Positions 42,809 through 50,582 of a stretch of 64,000 nt of DNA are shown piece after piece. How positions within the stretch are numbered: the stretch's first letter is position 1; each line of letters starts with the position of its first letter. The notes beneath the pieces were generated by a model. That model searched no databases and was not told the DNA's origin. It saw only the letters and a program-made list of their open reading frames with translations. The position numbers and the translations under genes were made by a program. This DNA is from Pseudonocardia phyllosphaerae (lineage in GTDB: Bacteria > Actinomycetota > Actinomycetes > Mycobacteriales > Pseudonocardiaceae): contig NZ_JBKGXS010000003.1 of assembly GCF_046546475.1 (NCBI RefSeq), positions 248,001-312,000 of the forward strand, read 5' to 3'.

Positions 42809-43473
42809 CCCCGCTCGGCCTCTACGCCCCCGGGACCAGCCCGCTGCACCGGATCCCGGCGGGGCCGTCGCTGCTGGTCGTGCTGACGTTCACCACGACC
42901 ACCGTCCTGCTCGACGACCCGTGGTGGCTCGGCGGGGCGTGCCTGCTCGTCGCGCTCGGGTTCGTGCTCGCCCGGCCGCCTGCCGACCGGGTGTGGCCGC
43001 TGCTGCGCACCCTGCTGGTGCTGCTGGTGTTCGTCGGCGGGATCCAGTGGTGGCTGCTCGGCCCGGACCGGGCGTCGGTGATCGCGCTGCGGCTGGTCGC
43101 GGCGATCTCCGCGGCCAACCTGTTCACCCTCACCACCCGGATCGACGACCTCGTCTCCGCCGTCGAGCGGGCACTGTCTCCGCTGTGCCGGTTCGGAGTG
43201 GATCCGCAGCGTACGGGGCTTCTCGTCGGGCTGACGATCCAGTCGATCGGGACGTTGTCGGCGGTCGCGGGGCAGGTCCGGGAGGCCGCGCGGGCCCGGG
43301 GCGCCGGGGGGTCGGTCGTCGCCTTCGCTGTGCCGTTCACGGTGCGGACGATGCGGCACGCGGACTCACTCGGGGAGGCGCTGGCCGCCCGCGGCTGGGG
43401 CGATCCGGTGGACCCCGACGACCCGGTCAGCGCCGCACCGGCTCCACCGACACCACCCGCACCCGATTCGTGA
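42805..43473 (+). CDS. bioN: Biotin ECF transporter transmembrane component BioN
   Basis: 222 residues, ECF T-component. Helices include LLVVLTFTTTTVLL and WPLLRTLLVLLVFVGGIQWWLL. The coupling region with the conserved Ala-Arg-Gly motifs is seen as VREAARARGAG and SLGEALAARGWG, where each ARG contacts BioM. A proline/alanine-rich tail follows. The last 47 bases overlap the 3' end of the convergent GT-C gene. Confidence 0.9.
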   Translation: MTPLGLYAPGTSPLHRIPAGPSLLVVLTFTTTTVLLDDPWWLGGACLLVALGFVLARPPADRVWPLLRTLLVLLVFVGGIQWWLLGPDRASVIALRLVAAISAANLFTLTTRIDDLVSAVERALSPLCRFGVDPQRTGLLVGLTIQSIGTLSAVAGQVREAARARGAGGSVVAFAVPFTVRTMRHADSLGEALAARGWGDPVDPDDPVSAAPAPPTPPAPDS

Positions 43474-44878
43474 ACAACGACGTCAGCTCTCCGCCCGGCG
43501 TCCCTGCGGGCGCCAGCCTCGTCGTGATCCGGTAGTCCAGCGGCGCCGCCGCGGGGCGGTCGAAGCGGGCGTAGTTCAGCTCCAGCAGCGCCCGCCCGAC
43601 CGGCCCCGACGACGCCAGCTTCCGGTCCAGCAACGGCACCAGCCGTCCGCGGTCGGCGAACTGGTCGACGACGCGGCAGTCGCAGTACCAGGCCAGCGTC
43701 CCGATCTCGCCCGGTGACAGGACGGTCGCGCGGCGCGGGAGCCGGGCGGCCAGCACGGCGTACTGCGCGGGGGTCGCCCAGTTGAAGGAGACGGGTGCGA
43801 ACCGGTCGCGGGGCAGGCCGTCGTTCATCCCGGTCCAGGCCGTGCCGAGCAGGTAGATCCCGGCCAGGACCGCGACCAGCCCGGCGACGCCGCGACCGGA
43901 CACGAGCACCCGCGCGGTCGCCGCCGCGCCGAGCAGGCCCAGGCCACCGAGCCAGAACGTCGAGTGCCAGAAGAACGGCCCCGGGTGCAGCAGCGACATC
44001 GTCACGTAGTGCACGACGGCGGCCCCGGCCCACACCCACGCCAGGCGCTCACGCCACCACCACGGCAGTGCCAGGACCCCGGCGAGCGCTGGGAGGACCG
44101 AGAGCGCCGTCGGCCCGGGGAGGACCGAGTAGTAGTGCGGCACCGAGTTCCAGAACGACGTGCCGCCCCACGACTCCGCACCCTTGATCACGACGGTGTC
44201 CGGCACGGCGGAGCCGAGGAACCACCAGGAGACCGCGAACCACGGCACCGTCACCGCGACGGCGGCACCGAGCGCCCGGAGCCGCCCCGCGGTGAGGGCG
44301 GCGACCGCGACGAGCGCGGCCGGTCCCAGGTCCGGGCGGGTGAGGACGAGCAGCCCGGCGAGCGCACCCGCCGCGACCGGTCGCCGGGTCACGACAGCCC
44401 ATCCGGCCCCGGCCAGCAGCGTCAGCGCGAGCTGGCTCTCCAGCCCGTAGGAGGACATGAGCAGCGGGTTCACCGCGAGCATCGCCAGTGCGAGCGGCGC
44501 GAACAGCCACCGGCCGAGCCCGAGCCGGACGGCGACGCCGTGCAGCCAGTACCCGGCGATCCCGAACTGCGCGGTGGTCGCCACCGCGACCGCGAGCGGC
44601 GCCGAGCGCAGCACCGCGGTCAGGCCACCCAGCAGCAGCACCGAGAGCGGGCTGGTGGCGGTGTTCGACGGCAGCCCGTCGACCATCCCCCAGTTGCCGT
44701 GCAGCCCGAACTGGCGGGCGAAGTCGAGGGTGATGAAGGCGTCGTCGACCGGGACCCGGTGCATCAGCCAGGACACCCACGCGCCGAGCAGCAGCCCGGC
44801 GAGCACCGCGGCGACCGGCGCGAACCGGTCCGGCACCCGCGGGCGGGCGGGTGCGGAGGGCCAGACGACCGTGGTCAC
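43427..44878 (-). CDS. GT-C-type membrane glycosyltransferase (ArnT/AftB-like)
   Basis: About 483 residues with around ten helices. The first periplasmic loop has HRVPVDDAFITLDFARQFGLHGNW and NTATSPLSVLLLGGL, the acidic DDAFIT pattern shared by polyprenyl-phosphate-sugar-dependent GT-C enzymes such as AftB and related proteins; YGLESQLALTLLAG follows. The C-terminal globular part is shorter than in AftB, so this is not a secure AftB. It follows pseI by 25 bp on the same strand and should transfer a sugar outside the membrane in the pse glycan pathway. The GTG at 44878 is chosen. Its 3' end overlaps bioN. Confidence 0.75.
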   Translation of the reverse strand: MTTVVWPSAPARPRVPDRFAPVAAVLAGLLLGAWVSWLMHRVPVDDAFITLDFARQFGLHGNWGMVDGLPSNTATSPLSVLLLGGLTAVLRSAPLAVAVATTAQFGIAGYWLHGVAVRLGLGRWLFAPLALAMLAVNPLLMSSYGLESQLALTLLAGAGWAVVTRRPVAAGALAGLLVLTRPDLGPAALVAVAALTAGRLRALGAAVAVTVPWFAVSWWFLGSAVPDTVVIKGAESWGGTSFWNSVPHYYSVLPGPTALSVLPALAGVLALPWWWRERLAWVWAGAAVVHYVTMSLLHPGPFFWHSTFWLGGLGLLGAAATARVLVSGRGVAGLVAVLAGIYLLGTAWTGMNDGLPRDRFAPVSFNWATPAQYAVLAARLPRRATVLSPGEIGTLAWYCDCRVVDQFADRGRLVPLLDRKLASSGPVGRALLELNYARFDRPAAAPLDYRITTRLAPAGTPGGELTSLFTNRVRVVSVEPVRR

Positions 44879-44903
44879 GGGCCGACCTCCGGGAACCGCT
44901 GCC

Positions 44904-45962
44904 TCAGACCAGGTCCCAGGTGAGCGGAGTGCCCCGCTCGACGTCACGGGTGAAGGTCCGCCCCACGACGGTGCCGATCGTGTCGGTCGGCAGCCCGCCG
45001 GCCGGGCGGATCGAGCGGACGTTGTCCTCGGTGACCTTGTCCCCGGCGCGGACGTCGGCGACGACCCACAGCGAGCGTCGCAGCGCCAGCGTGTCCTGCT
45101 CGGAGTCCCGCGGGCCGAACCGGGCGGGGCCGAGCGCGCGGCGGGCGACGTCGGTCTCGGTGACCAGCGCGGCCAGCTCGGCGGGCTCGAGGGAGAAGTC
45201 GGAGTCGACGCCGCCGTCGTCGCGGGCCAGGGTCACGTGCTTCTCGATCGCGACGGCGCCGAGCGCGACCGCGGCGACCGGCACCCCGATGCCCGGGGTG
45301 TGGTCGGAGAGCCCGACCGGGACACCGAACGCCTCGCGCAGCGCCGGGACCGTCTGCAGGTTGGCGTCCACCGGGTCCGCCGGGTACGACGCCGTGCAGG
45401 CCAGCAGCACGATCGCGGTCGCGCCGCCCTCGCGGGCCGCGGTGACGGCCGCGTCGATCTCGCCGAGCGTCGCCATGCCCGTCGACATGATCATCGGCTT
45501 GCCGGTGGCCGCGACCCGCCGGATCAGCGGCAGATCCACCAGCTCCGCCGACGCGATCTTGTACGCGGCGGCGTCCAGCGACTCGAGCAGCTCGACCGCC
45601 GTCGGGTCGAACGGGCTGGAGAACGGCACGAGACCGTGCTCGCGGGCCCGGGCGAACAGCGGTTCGTGCCACTCCCACGGCGTGTGGGCCTGCTCGTAGA
45701 GCTGGTAGAGGTTCCGGCCGCCCCACAGCCCGTGGTCGTCACGGATGCGGAAGGCCGGGCCGTCGGCGTCGATGGTGATCGTGTCGGCGCGGTAGGTCTG
45801 CAGCTTGACGGCCTGGGCTCCGGTCCCGGCGATCGCGTCGACGATCTCCAGGGCCCGGTCCAGCGAGCCGTTGTGGTTGCCCGACATCTCCGCGATGACG
45901 AACGGCCGCTCCCCCGGCCCGATCCGGTGGCCGGCGATCTCGATCGGGTCCGGTGCGCGCAT
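44904..45962 (-). CDS. pseI: Pseudaminic acid synthase PseI
   Basis: 352 residues of the NeuB/PseI family. The TIM barrel contains FVIAEMSGNHNGSLDRALEIV, VKLQTYRADTITID, LVPFSSPFDPTAVELLES, KIASAELVDLPLIRRVA and STGMATLGEIDAAV. A C-terminal SAF antifreeze-like domain starts after RRSLWVVADVRAG. It condenses 2,4-diacetamido-trideoxy-altrose with phosphoenolpyruvate to give pseudaminic acid. HNGSLDRA is typical of PseI rather than sialic acid synthases. The ATG lies 7 nt after a TAGGCT box that overlaps the stop of the upstream methyltransferase gene. Confidence 0.92.
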   Translation of the reverse strand: MRAPDPIEIAGHRIGPGERPFVIAEMSGNHNGSLDRALEIVDAIAGTGAQAVKLQTYRADTITIDADGPAFRIRDDHGLWGGRNLYQLYEQAHTPWEWHEPLFARAREHGLVPFSSPFDPTAVELLESLDAAAYKIASAELVDLPLIRRVAATGKPMIMSTGMATLGEIDAAVTAAREGGATAIVLLACTASYPADPVDANLQTVPALREAFGVPVGLSDHTPGIGVPVAAVALGAVAIEKHVTLARDDGGVDSDFSLEPAELAALVTETDVARRALGPARFGPRDSEQDTLALRRSLWVVADVRAGDKVTEDNVRSIRPAGGLPTDTIGTVVGRTFTRDVERGTPLTWDLV

Positions 45963-45969
45963 GGGGCCC

Positions 45970-45975
45970 AGCCTA
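45970..45975 (-). promoter_or_regulatory. Predicted -10 box (TAGGCT) for pseI, overlapping upstream stop codon
   Basis: The TAG of TAGGCT is the stop codon of the methyltransferase gene; the box is followed by 7 nt and the pseI ATG. An internal leaderless promoter is predicted. Confidence 0.45.
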
Positions 45976-46974
45976 CGAGCGGCGGGCGAGGACCATCACC
46001 TCGGACACGGTGCCTTCGGAGTCCTGTCCGTAGAGACCCGCGTCGCAGTCGACGAGCTCGTAGGCGTCGAAGAAGTCCAGGTAGTACTGGCGCAGCATGG
46101 GTTCGCGGACGTTCGGCTTGCCGGTCGGGGAGTTGCGCAGCAGCAGCCAGCGCGCACCGAGGTCGGTGACGAGCTTCGCGTAGTTGCGCACGACGTCGGG
46201 CTCCATCTCCTGGAAGGAGATGAAGTTGGCGAACAGGTCGACACTGCCGGTGAGCTGCGGGAGCTGCCAGGAGCACAGCATGGTCGCCGGGGTGTCGAGG
46301 TCGGCGATCCGGATCTCGTCGCGATCGCGGGTGTCGGCGTAGTCGGTGACCCCGTCGGCGCCGAAGACCTGCTTCAGGTAGTGCGTGGCGACGGCTGCGA
46401 CCGGCGGGATGTCGACGTCGATGTAGCGCAGGCCCGGGTTGCCGCCCGCGAGGATCTCGCCGAGCGTGCCGTAGCCGCCGCCGATCTCCAGCACCGTCGA
46501 CACGTCGAGGTCGGGCACCGCGCGCTTGAGCATGACGAGCCCGCGCAGGTAGTTGAGCGCCGACCGGCTGAACCGGTTGCCGTCGAACACCAGCTGCTCG
46601 GTCGGTGCGCCCGCGGCCGACTCGGAGAACTCGTGCAGGTAGGGCCTGCGGTCACGCGGGTCGAGCGCCCGGACTGCCGCGTGGTGGCCGCGCGCGACCG
46701 GCACCTGGTCGATGCGCTCGGCGAGCAGCCTGCCCGGGGTGCCCGCCTTGGCGAACGCCTGCGACAGCAGCGCCGCGGGCCGCGAGACCGGGGCGTAGCG
46801 CGGTGCGTAGAAGAACGTCGCCGACGGGTGCCGGCGGAAGTCCTCGAAGCCCCGCTCCCGCAGGTCTGCGACGACCTTCTCCAGGCCGGTCTTCCAGAAG
46901 TCGGTCGGCCGGTACAGCTCCGGAGCCGACTCGAGGTCGGACAGCATCAACTCGAGCAACGCAGGCGATTCCAC
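45973..46974 (-). CDS. Putative sugar O-methyltransferase
   Basis: 333 residues resembling the putative sugar O-methyltransferase group found in surface-glycan loci. FWKTGLEKVVADLRERGFEDFRRHP forms the N-terminal cap and VSTVLEIGGGYGTLGEILAG is motif I. YIDVDIPPVAAVATHYLKQVFG is motif II, and VDLFANFISFQEMEPDVVRNY and WLLLRNSPTGK follow. It probably methylates a sugar of the pse-containing glycan or a related one (inference). The GTG at 46974 sits 8 nt after TAGCGT; the frame runs open to 47355 but overlaps the divergent GT2 gene. Confidence 0.8.
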   Translation of the reverse strand: MESPALLELMLSDLESAPELYRPTDFWKTGLEKVVADLRERGFEDFRRHPSATFFYAPRYAPVSRPAALLSQAFAKAGTPGRLLAERIDQVPVARGHHAAVRALDPRDRRPYLHEFSESAAGAPTEQLVFDGNRFSRSALNYLRGLVMLKRAVPDLDVSTVLEIGGGYGTLGEILAGGNPGLRYIDVDIPPVAAVATHYLKQVFGADGVTDYADTRDRDEIRIADLDTPATMLCSWQLPQLTGSVDLFANFISFQEMEPDVVRNYAKLVTDLGARWLLLRNSPTGKPNVREPMLRQYYLDFFDAYELVDCDAGLYGQDSEGTVSEVMVLARRS

Positions 46975-46982
46975 GACCCAGG

Positions 46983-46988
46983 ACGCTA
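46983..46988 (-). promoter_or_regulatory. Predicted -10 box (TAGCGT) for the sugar methyltransferase gene
   Basis: TAGCGT on the minus strand is followed by 8 nt and the GTG start, again without a Shine-Dalgarno sequence. Confidence 0.45.
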
Positions 46989-47140
46989 CCGAGAGTTCCC
47001 ACCGGACCGGGATCCAGGCGCGACACGGCCGTGACGCGATCGTGTCGCGGGGCCCTCCCGCGGCGGCGAGTCCCGCGCGGTGCCGGGTGTCGTCACCGGA
47101 TAGCCTGTACCGCGGATCGACCGGCGACGAGGGAGTGACC

Positions 47141-47815
47141 GTGCCCGACACCGGGACGTGGGTGGTGATCCCCGTGTTCAACGAGCAGACCGTGATCGCC
47201 GACGTCGTCACCGAGGTCCGCACCGTCTTCCCGAACGTCGTCTGTGTCGACGACGGCAGCCGCGACGACTCCGCCGGATGCATCGCCACCACCCCGGCGC
47301 ACCTCGTGCGGCACCCGATCAACCTGGGCCAGGGCGCGTCCCTGCAGACCGGCATCGACTACGCGCTGCGCCGCGGCGCCGAACGGATCTGCACCTTCGA
47401 CGCCGACGGCCAGCACGACGTGCAGGACGCCGCGCGGATGGCGCAGATCGTGCGCGACGGGCAGGCCGACGTCGTCCTCGGCTCGCGGTTCCTGGAGTCG
47501 ACCGAGCCGGTCCCGCCGCTGAAGCGCCTGGTGCTGCGCACGGTGGCGGCGCTGTCGCCGGCCAGCCGCAAGCTCGAGCTCACCGACGCGCACAACGGCC
47601 TGCGGGTGCTGTCCCGCGCCGCCGCCGAGCAGCTGACGATCACCATGAACGGGATGGCGCACGCCTCGGAGATCGTGGCCGCGCTGGCCCGGTCGTCGCT
47701 GAAGGTCGTCGAGGTCCCCGTGACCATCCGCTACACCGAGTACTCCCGATCCAAGGGCCAGTCGCTGTTCAACGGGGTGAACATCCTGTTCGACCTGTCG
47801 GTCCGCCAGAGGTGA
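47141..47815 (+). CDS. DPM1-like family 2 glycosyltransferase
   Basis: 224 residues, one GT-A domain of the dolichol-phosphate mannosyltransferase type: TWVVIPVFNEQTVIADVV, VVCVDDGSRDDSAG, HPINLGQGASLQTGIDYAL and CTFDADGQHDVQDA carry the nucleotide and metal-binding residues. No C-terminal membrane helices are present, so the lipid-phosphate site may involve the DUF2304 membrane protein encoded 4 bp downstream, a common pairing. It should make a polyprenyl-phosphate sugar used by GT-C enzymes nearby. A GAGGGAG Shine-Dalgarno sequence favours the GTG at 47141; TAGCCT at 47101 may be the -10 box. Confidence 0.88.
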   Translation: MPDTGTWVVIPVFNEQTVIADVVTEVRTVFPNVVCVDDGSRDDSAGCIATTPAHLVRHPINLGQGASLQTGIDYALRRGAERICTFDADGQHDVQDAARMAQIVRDGQADVVLGSRFLESTEPVPPLKRLVLRTVAALSPASRKLELTDAHNGLRVLSRAAAEQLTITMNGMAHASEIVAALARSSLKVVEVPVTIRYTEYSRSKGQSLFNGVNILFDLSVRQR

Positions 47816-47819
47816 CCCC

Positions 47820-48290
47820 GTGACGTTGCAGATCATCCTGGTCCTCGCCGCACTCGGCGCGCTCGCCTACTTCGTGCGCAGCGGCCAGACCGTCGGTGTC
47901 CGGGCCAGCAAGCGGCTCGCGTTCTTCGGGTTCGTGCTGCTCAACATCTACGCGGTGCTGCGCCCGGACGACGTCACGATGGTGGCGCGCCTGCTGGGCA
48001 TCGGCCGCGGTACCGACCTGATCGTCTACCTGCTGGTCGTGGCGCTGCTGTTCGCGACGCTGAACTCCTACCTGCGGGACCGCGAGATCAGCCAGCACCT
48101 GACGAACCTGGCCCGCCAGGTCGCCGTGCGCGACGCGGAGCTGGACCGCCGGGAGCAGGAGCTGGCGGAGCGGCTGGAGGCCGTGGAGCGCCGGCTGCAC
48201 GACGGTGGTTCGGTGCCGGTGACCGACGTGCGGCAGAACGGCAGCCCGGTGGCTGCGCCGGTGGACCCGAACGGGTCATCGCACTCCTGA
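47820..48290 (+). CDS. DUF2304 membrane protein
   Basis: 156 residues: three hydrophobic helices in the first 80 or so (LQIILVLAALGALAYFVRSG, FFGFVLLNIYAVLRPDDV, LIVYLLVVALLFATLNSYL), then a charged coiled coil (VRDAELDRREQELAERLEAVERR) and a polar tail. The layout matches DUF2304, repeatedly found directly after DPM1-like glycosyltransferases, where it probably anchors the enzyme or handles the lipid product. The gap to the glycosyltransferase gene is 4 bp. Confidence 0.85.
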   Translation: MTLQIILVLAALGALAYFVRSGQTVGVRASKRLAFFGFVLLNIYAVLRPDDVTMVARLLGIGRGTDLIVYLLVVALLFATLNSYLRDREISQHLTNLARQVAVRDAELDRREQELAERLEAVERRLHDGGSVPVTDVRQNGSPVAAPVDPNGSSHS

Positions 48291-48357
48291 TCGCTCACGC
48301 GGAGCGCAGAATCGTCGCTGGTCGGGACCTCCTGATCTGGTGACGCAAAGGGGGCGC

Positions 48358-48363
48358 TAGTCT
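48358..48363 (+). promoter_or_regulatory. Predicted -10 box (TAGTCT) upstream of a small ORF
   Basis: TAGTCT is followed by 7 nt and the GTG of the 26-codon ORF at 48371, as in the other leaderless starts of the window. Confidence 0.4.
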
Positions 48364-48370
48364 TCGCCGG

Positions 48371-48451
48371 GTGCAGCTGAGGTGCAAGGAAGCTCCCCAC
48401 GACGACACCGGCCGCTCGATCACTCGCCTCGCGATACGAGCACGGCGATGA
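48371..48451 (+). CDS. Predicted leaderless small ORF, 26 codons
   Basis: GTG-initiated frame of 26 codons (starting VQLRCKEAPHDD, ending LAIRARR), too short for usual gene calling. Three things support it: a TAGTCT box at the leaderless distance, a stop codon that overlaps the next gene's ATG as ATGA (48448-48451), and absence of a clear Shine-Dalgarno sequence for that ATG, which would need coupling. The peptide is basic with one cysteine. It may act only as a translational on-ramp or as an attenuator; no family match is claimed. Confidence 0.45.
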   Translation: MQLRCKEAPHDDTGRSITRLAIRARR

Positions 48452-50478
48452 CCTGGGCGGTCGCGGTACCGGTCGCGCTCGTCGCGGCGATGTGGACGGT
48501 GCTCCCCGGCCTGATCGTGACCCGTGCGCTGGGGTGGCGAGGCATCGCCGGCTGGGGCACGGCACCGCTGTTCTCGGTCGCGCTCATCGCGACAACGGCG
48601 GTCGTAGCCGGAAAGCTAGGCGTCGCCTGGGGTCCGTGGCCGGTCGTCGTCGCGACAGCACTCGCGACCGGTGCGGTGTGTGCCGGCCGGATCGCGATCG
48701 GGCGGCCACCGTCGCTCCGGTGCTGGTCTCCGCGGGCGACCGGGCGGACGCTCTTGCGCGGCGACGGGCCGGACGGTCGCTACGGAGGACTCGCACTCGT
48801 CGTCGGCACGGCGGTGACCGTCATGCTCGGCGGGGTGACCCTGGTCCTCGCGTTGGGCCGGCCGGACGCGATCTCGCCGACCTACGACGCGGTGCACCAC
48901 TACAGTGCGGTCGCCCGGATCCTCGACGTCGGCGACGGCTCCACGCTCACGCTCGGTGAGCTGACCGCCCCCGGCCGTCCAGCGGTCTACCCTGCGGCGT
49001 GGCACGACGTCGTCGCGCTCGTGGTGACAACCGTCGGGACCTCGATACCCGCCGCGTCCAACCTGGTCGCGTTCGTCGTGGCGGCGGTCGTCTGGCCACT
49101 GTCCTGCGTGCTCCTGGTCCGCCAGCTGGTCGGTAGGCGCCCGGGCACCTTCGTGGCCGCCCCGGTGCTGTCCACGGCGTTCACTGCGATGCCGTGGATG
49201 CTGATGACCTGGGGGGTGCTCTGGCCGAACCTGCTCGGCCTCGCGCTGCTCCCGGCCGGGCTGGCCGCCGTGGTGACCCTGCTGAAGCTGACTCGAGAGC
49301 CCGCGTTCGGACCACGGGGCGCACTGCTGCTCGGCGCCGTCGCACTGCCCGCACTCGGTCTCGCCCACCCGAACGCCGCCGTGAGCCTGCTGGTGCTCGG
49401 GGTGTCACCCGTCGTGTGGGCCGCCGGCGCCGCCGCGGCCGGGTTGGTCCGCAGTCGACGGTGGCGGTGGGTGCCGGTGCCGGTGCTCGCCGCGCTCGCG
49501 ACGGCGTCGGCGGTGCTATGGCTGCTCGCCTGGTCGCCGTTCCTGGCGGCCGTCCGGTCCTACGACTGGCCGGCGTCGCGGTCACCGGGTACCGCGGTCG
49601 TCGAGCTGGCGGGGAACGGGACGAACGGACGGCCCGCTCTCGTCGTCGTGTCCGCACTGGTCGTCGTGGGCGCCGTTGTCGCACTGCGTCGCGCGCGGAC
49701 CGGCTGGCTCGTTCCGGCCCAGCTGACCTCGGGATTCCTCTATGTGCTCGCGGTGGCCACCGAGGGCCGGCTCACCGAGGCTCTGACCGGCGCCTGGTAC
49801 AACGACTCCTACCGGCTCGCCGCGATGGTGCCGGTCACCGCGGTTCCGCTGGCCACGCTCGGTGTTGTCGGGCCCGTCGCCGCTCTGACTCGTGCGCTCG
49901 TGCGGGTACGCGCACCGGAGATGCCGGTCGAGCGCCGCAGGCTGGTCGCGACGGCGACTGTCGCCACGACCGCCGCCGTCCTGGTGCTCGCCACCGACGG
50001 TTTCCGGATCGGCGTGCACGCCATCACCGTGGCGAAGACCTACCAGCACGAGGCCACGTGGATGCTGCAGCCGGGACAGCGCGAGTTCCTCGAGGCCGCG
50101 GGTCGGGCTCTCCCGGACGGAGCGGTCGTGGCCACCAACCCGTGGGCCGGGAACTCCCTGCTCTATCCGCTGACCGGGCACCGCGTGATGTTTCCGCACA
50201 TGAGCGGTAGCTGGACCCCCGCGCAGCAGGTCGTCCGGAACCGGCTGCGCGACGCCGCAAGCGACCCGGCAGTCTGCCCGGCCGTGCGCGAGACCGGCCT
50301 CGAGTACGTGATCGACGGCCCGGTCTCCTACTGGCCGTCGCATGCGAGCGCGCACAGCTACCCGGGGATCACCGGCATCGGCACGCGGGCCGGGTTCGAA
50401 CCTGTGCTCTCCGGCGGCGGCAGCACGCTCTACCGCGTCACCGCCTGCGGACCGCTGGGCGATGGGGCCACGCCGTAA
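48448..50478 (+). CDS. DUF6541-like large polytopic membrane protein, second copy
   Basis: 676 residues, paralogous to the protein at 25754-27943. Shared blocks are WGTAPLFSVALIATTAVV, SPTYDAVHHYSAVARIL, VYPAAWHDVVALV, TGAWYNDSYRLAAMVPVTAVP and a C-terminal LEYVIDGPVSYW domain. About 14 helices are predicted. The role is unknown, perhaps GT-C-like transfer or flipping of lipid-linked sugars. Codon use is looser than in neighbours (more A/T third positions such as CTA, TAT, ATA), hinting at a different history. The ATG is coupled to the small ORF upstream. Confidence 0.75.
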   Translation: MTWAVAVPVALVAAMWTVLPGLIVTRALGWRGIAGWGTAPLFSVALIATTAVVAGKLGVAWGPWPVVVATALATGAVCAGRIAIGRPPSLRCWSPRATGRTLLRGDGPDGRYGGLALVVGTAVTVMLGGVTLVLALGRPDAISPTYDAVHHYSAVARILDVGDGSTLTLGELTAPGRPAVYPAAWHDVVALVVTTVGTSIPAASNLVAFVVAAVVWPLSCVLLVRQLVGRRPGTFVAAPVLSTAFTAMPWMLMTWGVLWPNLLGLALLPAGLAAVVTLLKLTREPAFGPRGALLLGAVALPALGLAHPNAAVSLLVLGVSPVVWAAGAAAAGLVRSRRWRWVPVPVLAALATASAVLWLLAWSPFLAAVRSYDWPASRSPGTAVVELAGNGTNGRPALVVVSALVVVGAVVALRRARTGWLVPAQLTSGFLYVLAVATEGRLTEALTGAWYNDSYRLAAMVPVTAVPLATLGVVGPVAALTRALVRVRAPEMPVERRRLVATATVATTAAVLVLATDGFRIGVHAITVAKTYQHEATWMLQPGQREFLEAAGRALPDGAVVATNPWAGNSLLYPLTGHRVMFPHMSGSWTPAQQVVRNRLRDAASDPAVCPAVRETGLEYVIDGPVSYWPSHASAHSYPGITGIGTRAGFEPVLSGGGSTLYRVTACGPLGDGATP

Positions 50479-50582
50479 GGCCGACATGGTCGGAGCCGGG
50501 GCGGCGGGGTACCGCCGTCCCGGGTCGGCGGCCGACCGAGGACGATGACACCAGCCGCCATCGCACCGACCGGAAGGCACTC

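Noticed and set aside
43427..44878. Assignment as AftB
   Set aside because: The DDAFIT loop fits many GT-C enzymes, the protein is much shorter than AftB, and it is coupled to pseI rather than AG genes.
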